Source: JAPOXR01 sp964291445
GTDB lineage: Bacteria > Pseudomonadota > Alphaproteobacteria > Rhodobacterales > Rhodobacteraceae
NCBI GenBank assembly: GCA_964291445.2
Contig: OZ219862.1
Location: 1-64,000, forward strand
Length of the DNA: 64,000 nt
Direction of reading: 5' to 3'
Part shown: positions 63,444-64,000 of the stretch, piece by piece
Position numbering within the stretch: the stretch's first letter is position 1
Layout: every line of letters starts with the position of its first letter
Notes under the pieces: model-generated
Told to the model about the DNA's origin: nothing
Seen by the model: the letters and a program-made list of their open reading frames with translations, nothing else
Database searches by the model: none
Program-made: the position numbers and the translations under genes

Positions 63444-64000
63444 AGTCGCCGAAACCCCGGACCAGTTCGGTGACGGTTGCGCTGGGTGAGCGCTCCTACG
63501 ACATCATCATCGGCGACGGCATTGCCCCCGGCCTCGGCTCCTGGTTGGAGCCGCTGCTCAATCGCCGGCGGGTGGCGGCGCTGGCGGATGCCAGGGTCGG
63601 CGAGCTTTACCGTCCGCTGCTGCAGGCGGCGCTGACCGGGCGGGACATTGACCTGGACTGGCTGTCCATCGACAGCGGCGAATCGTCGAAATCCTGGCGC
63701 CATCTCCAGCTTGCCGTCGAGTGGCTGATCAAGACCGGCACCGAGCGGCAGGACCTTGTCATCACCTTCGGCGGCGGTGTTATCGGCGATTTGGGCGGGT
63801 TCGCGGCGGCGATTGTCCGCCGGGGCATTCGCGTCGTGCAGGTTCCGACCACCCTGCTGTCCCAGGTGGACAGTTCGGTCGGTGGCAAAACCGGAATCAA
63901 CTCGACGGCGGGCAAGAACCTCATCGGCGCCTTTCACCAGCCATCGCTGGTGTTCTGCGACATCTCGTTCCTCGAATCCCTGTCGCGTCGTGACCTGCTG
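63440..64000 (+). CDS. aroB: 3-dehydroquinate synthase (cut by the window edge)
   Basis: The first 187 codons of aroB. NAD-binding and active-site motifs are visible: DLVITFGGGVIGDLGGFAAA, VQVPTTLLSQVDSSVGGKTG and INSTAGKNLIGAFHQP. The enzyme forms the carbocycle in the shikimate pathway and uses NAD and a divalent metal. It overlaps aroK by 4 bp and continues beyond 64000. Confidence 0.95.
   Translation, partial: MKSPKPRTSSVTVALGERSYDIIIGDGIAPGLGSWLEPLLNRRRVAALADARVGELYRPLLQAALTGRDIDLDWLSIDSGESSKSWRHLQLAVEWLIKTGTERQDLVITFGGGVIGDLGGFAAAIVRRGIRVVQVPTTLLSQVDSSVGGKTGINSTAGKNLIGAFHQPSLVFCDISFLESLSRRDLL

Noticed and set aside
1..64000. CRISPR arrays
   Set aside because: No series of regularly spaced direct repeats was seen; the only tandem repeats are two-copy units at 46649-46694 and 48128-48166.

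Overview
The window looks like the chromosome of a high-GC alphaproteobacterium. The right third carries the gene order rplU-rpmA-obgE-proB-proA and a xerD / aroK-aroB block, together with lpxD, an IalB-like protein, a CorC-type CBS protein and L,D-transpeptidase genes, all intact and GC-rich. The left 46 kb is accessory DNA, full of insertion-sequence remnants, frameshifted genes, one AT-rich foreign block and two catabolic gene sets. A tRNA-Ser(CGA) at 46762-46851 marks the border. The species cannot be named from the sequence; many IS remnants and pseudogenes would fit a genome in flux, such as a host-associated or recently transferred lineage (inference).

Layout. 1-10.6 kb is a mobile-element patchwork. 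It holds two direct copies of the 3' part of an IS91-type element (1-759 and 5139-5897), the fuller element with a tyrosine integrase and a frameshifted Y2 transposase, a multiply frameshifted thiamine-diphosphate enzyme, and an AT-rich block with an aldehyde dehydrogenase and a membrane desaturase. An internally deleted second copy of the desaturase lies at about 3098-3321. An IS1595-type element then cuts an aldo/keto reductase. 11.2-21.5 kb holds transposase remnants (ISNCY-, DruA-like, ISAs1- and IS110-type), a SnoaL-like protein and a sugar cassette: an L-fucose-isomerase-like protein plus a CUT2-type ABC importer with one binding protein, one ATPase and two permeases. Inverted DruA-like fragments bracket the cassette. 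21.7-30.8 kb holds an AlbA_2 (Schlafen-type) ATP-binding protein, a GH38-like hydrolase, an N,N-dimethylformamidase-like small/large subunit pair and an aminotransferase.

30.7-45.5 kb is one coherent catabolic cluster. Reading leftwards are an alpha/beta hydrolase, TRAP transporter dctP-dctQ-dctM, a DAO-type flavoprotein, a 2-hydroxyacid dehydrogenase and an MmgE/PrpD protein. Reading rightwards are a small ABM-like protein, a DinB-fold protein, a flavin monooxygenase, HyuA/HyuB (ATP-dependent hydantoinase/oxoprolinase type) and a GntR/FCD regulator. Two of its promoter regions share an unusual AT-rich inverted repeat (34405-34423 and 38419-38439), a good candidate for the operator of that regulator. 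The substrate is unknown; a cyclic amide or hydantoin-like, or N-methylated, compound imported by the TRAP system is a reasonable guess.

45.8-46.3 kb has a RelB/YafQ-type toxin-antitoxin pair with a shortened toxin. 47-50.8 kb has pstS-pstC-pstA without pstB or phoU. 51-64 kb is the core block, ending inside aroB at the window edge.
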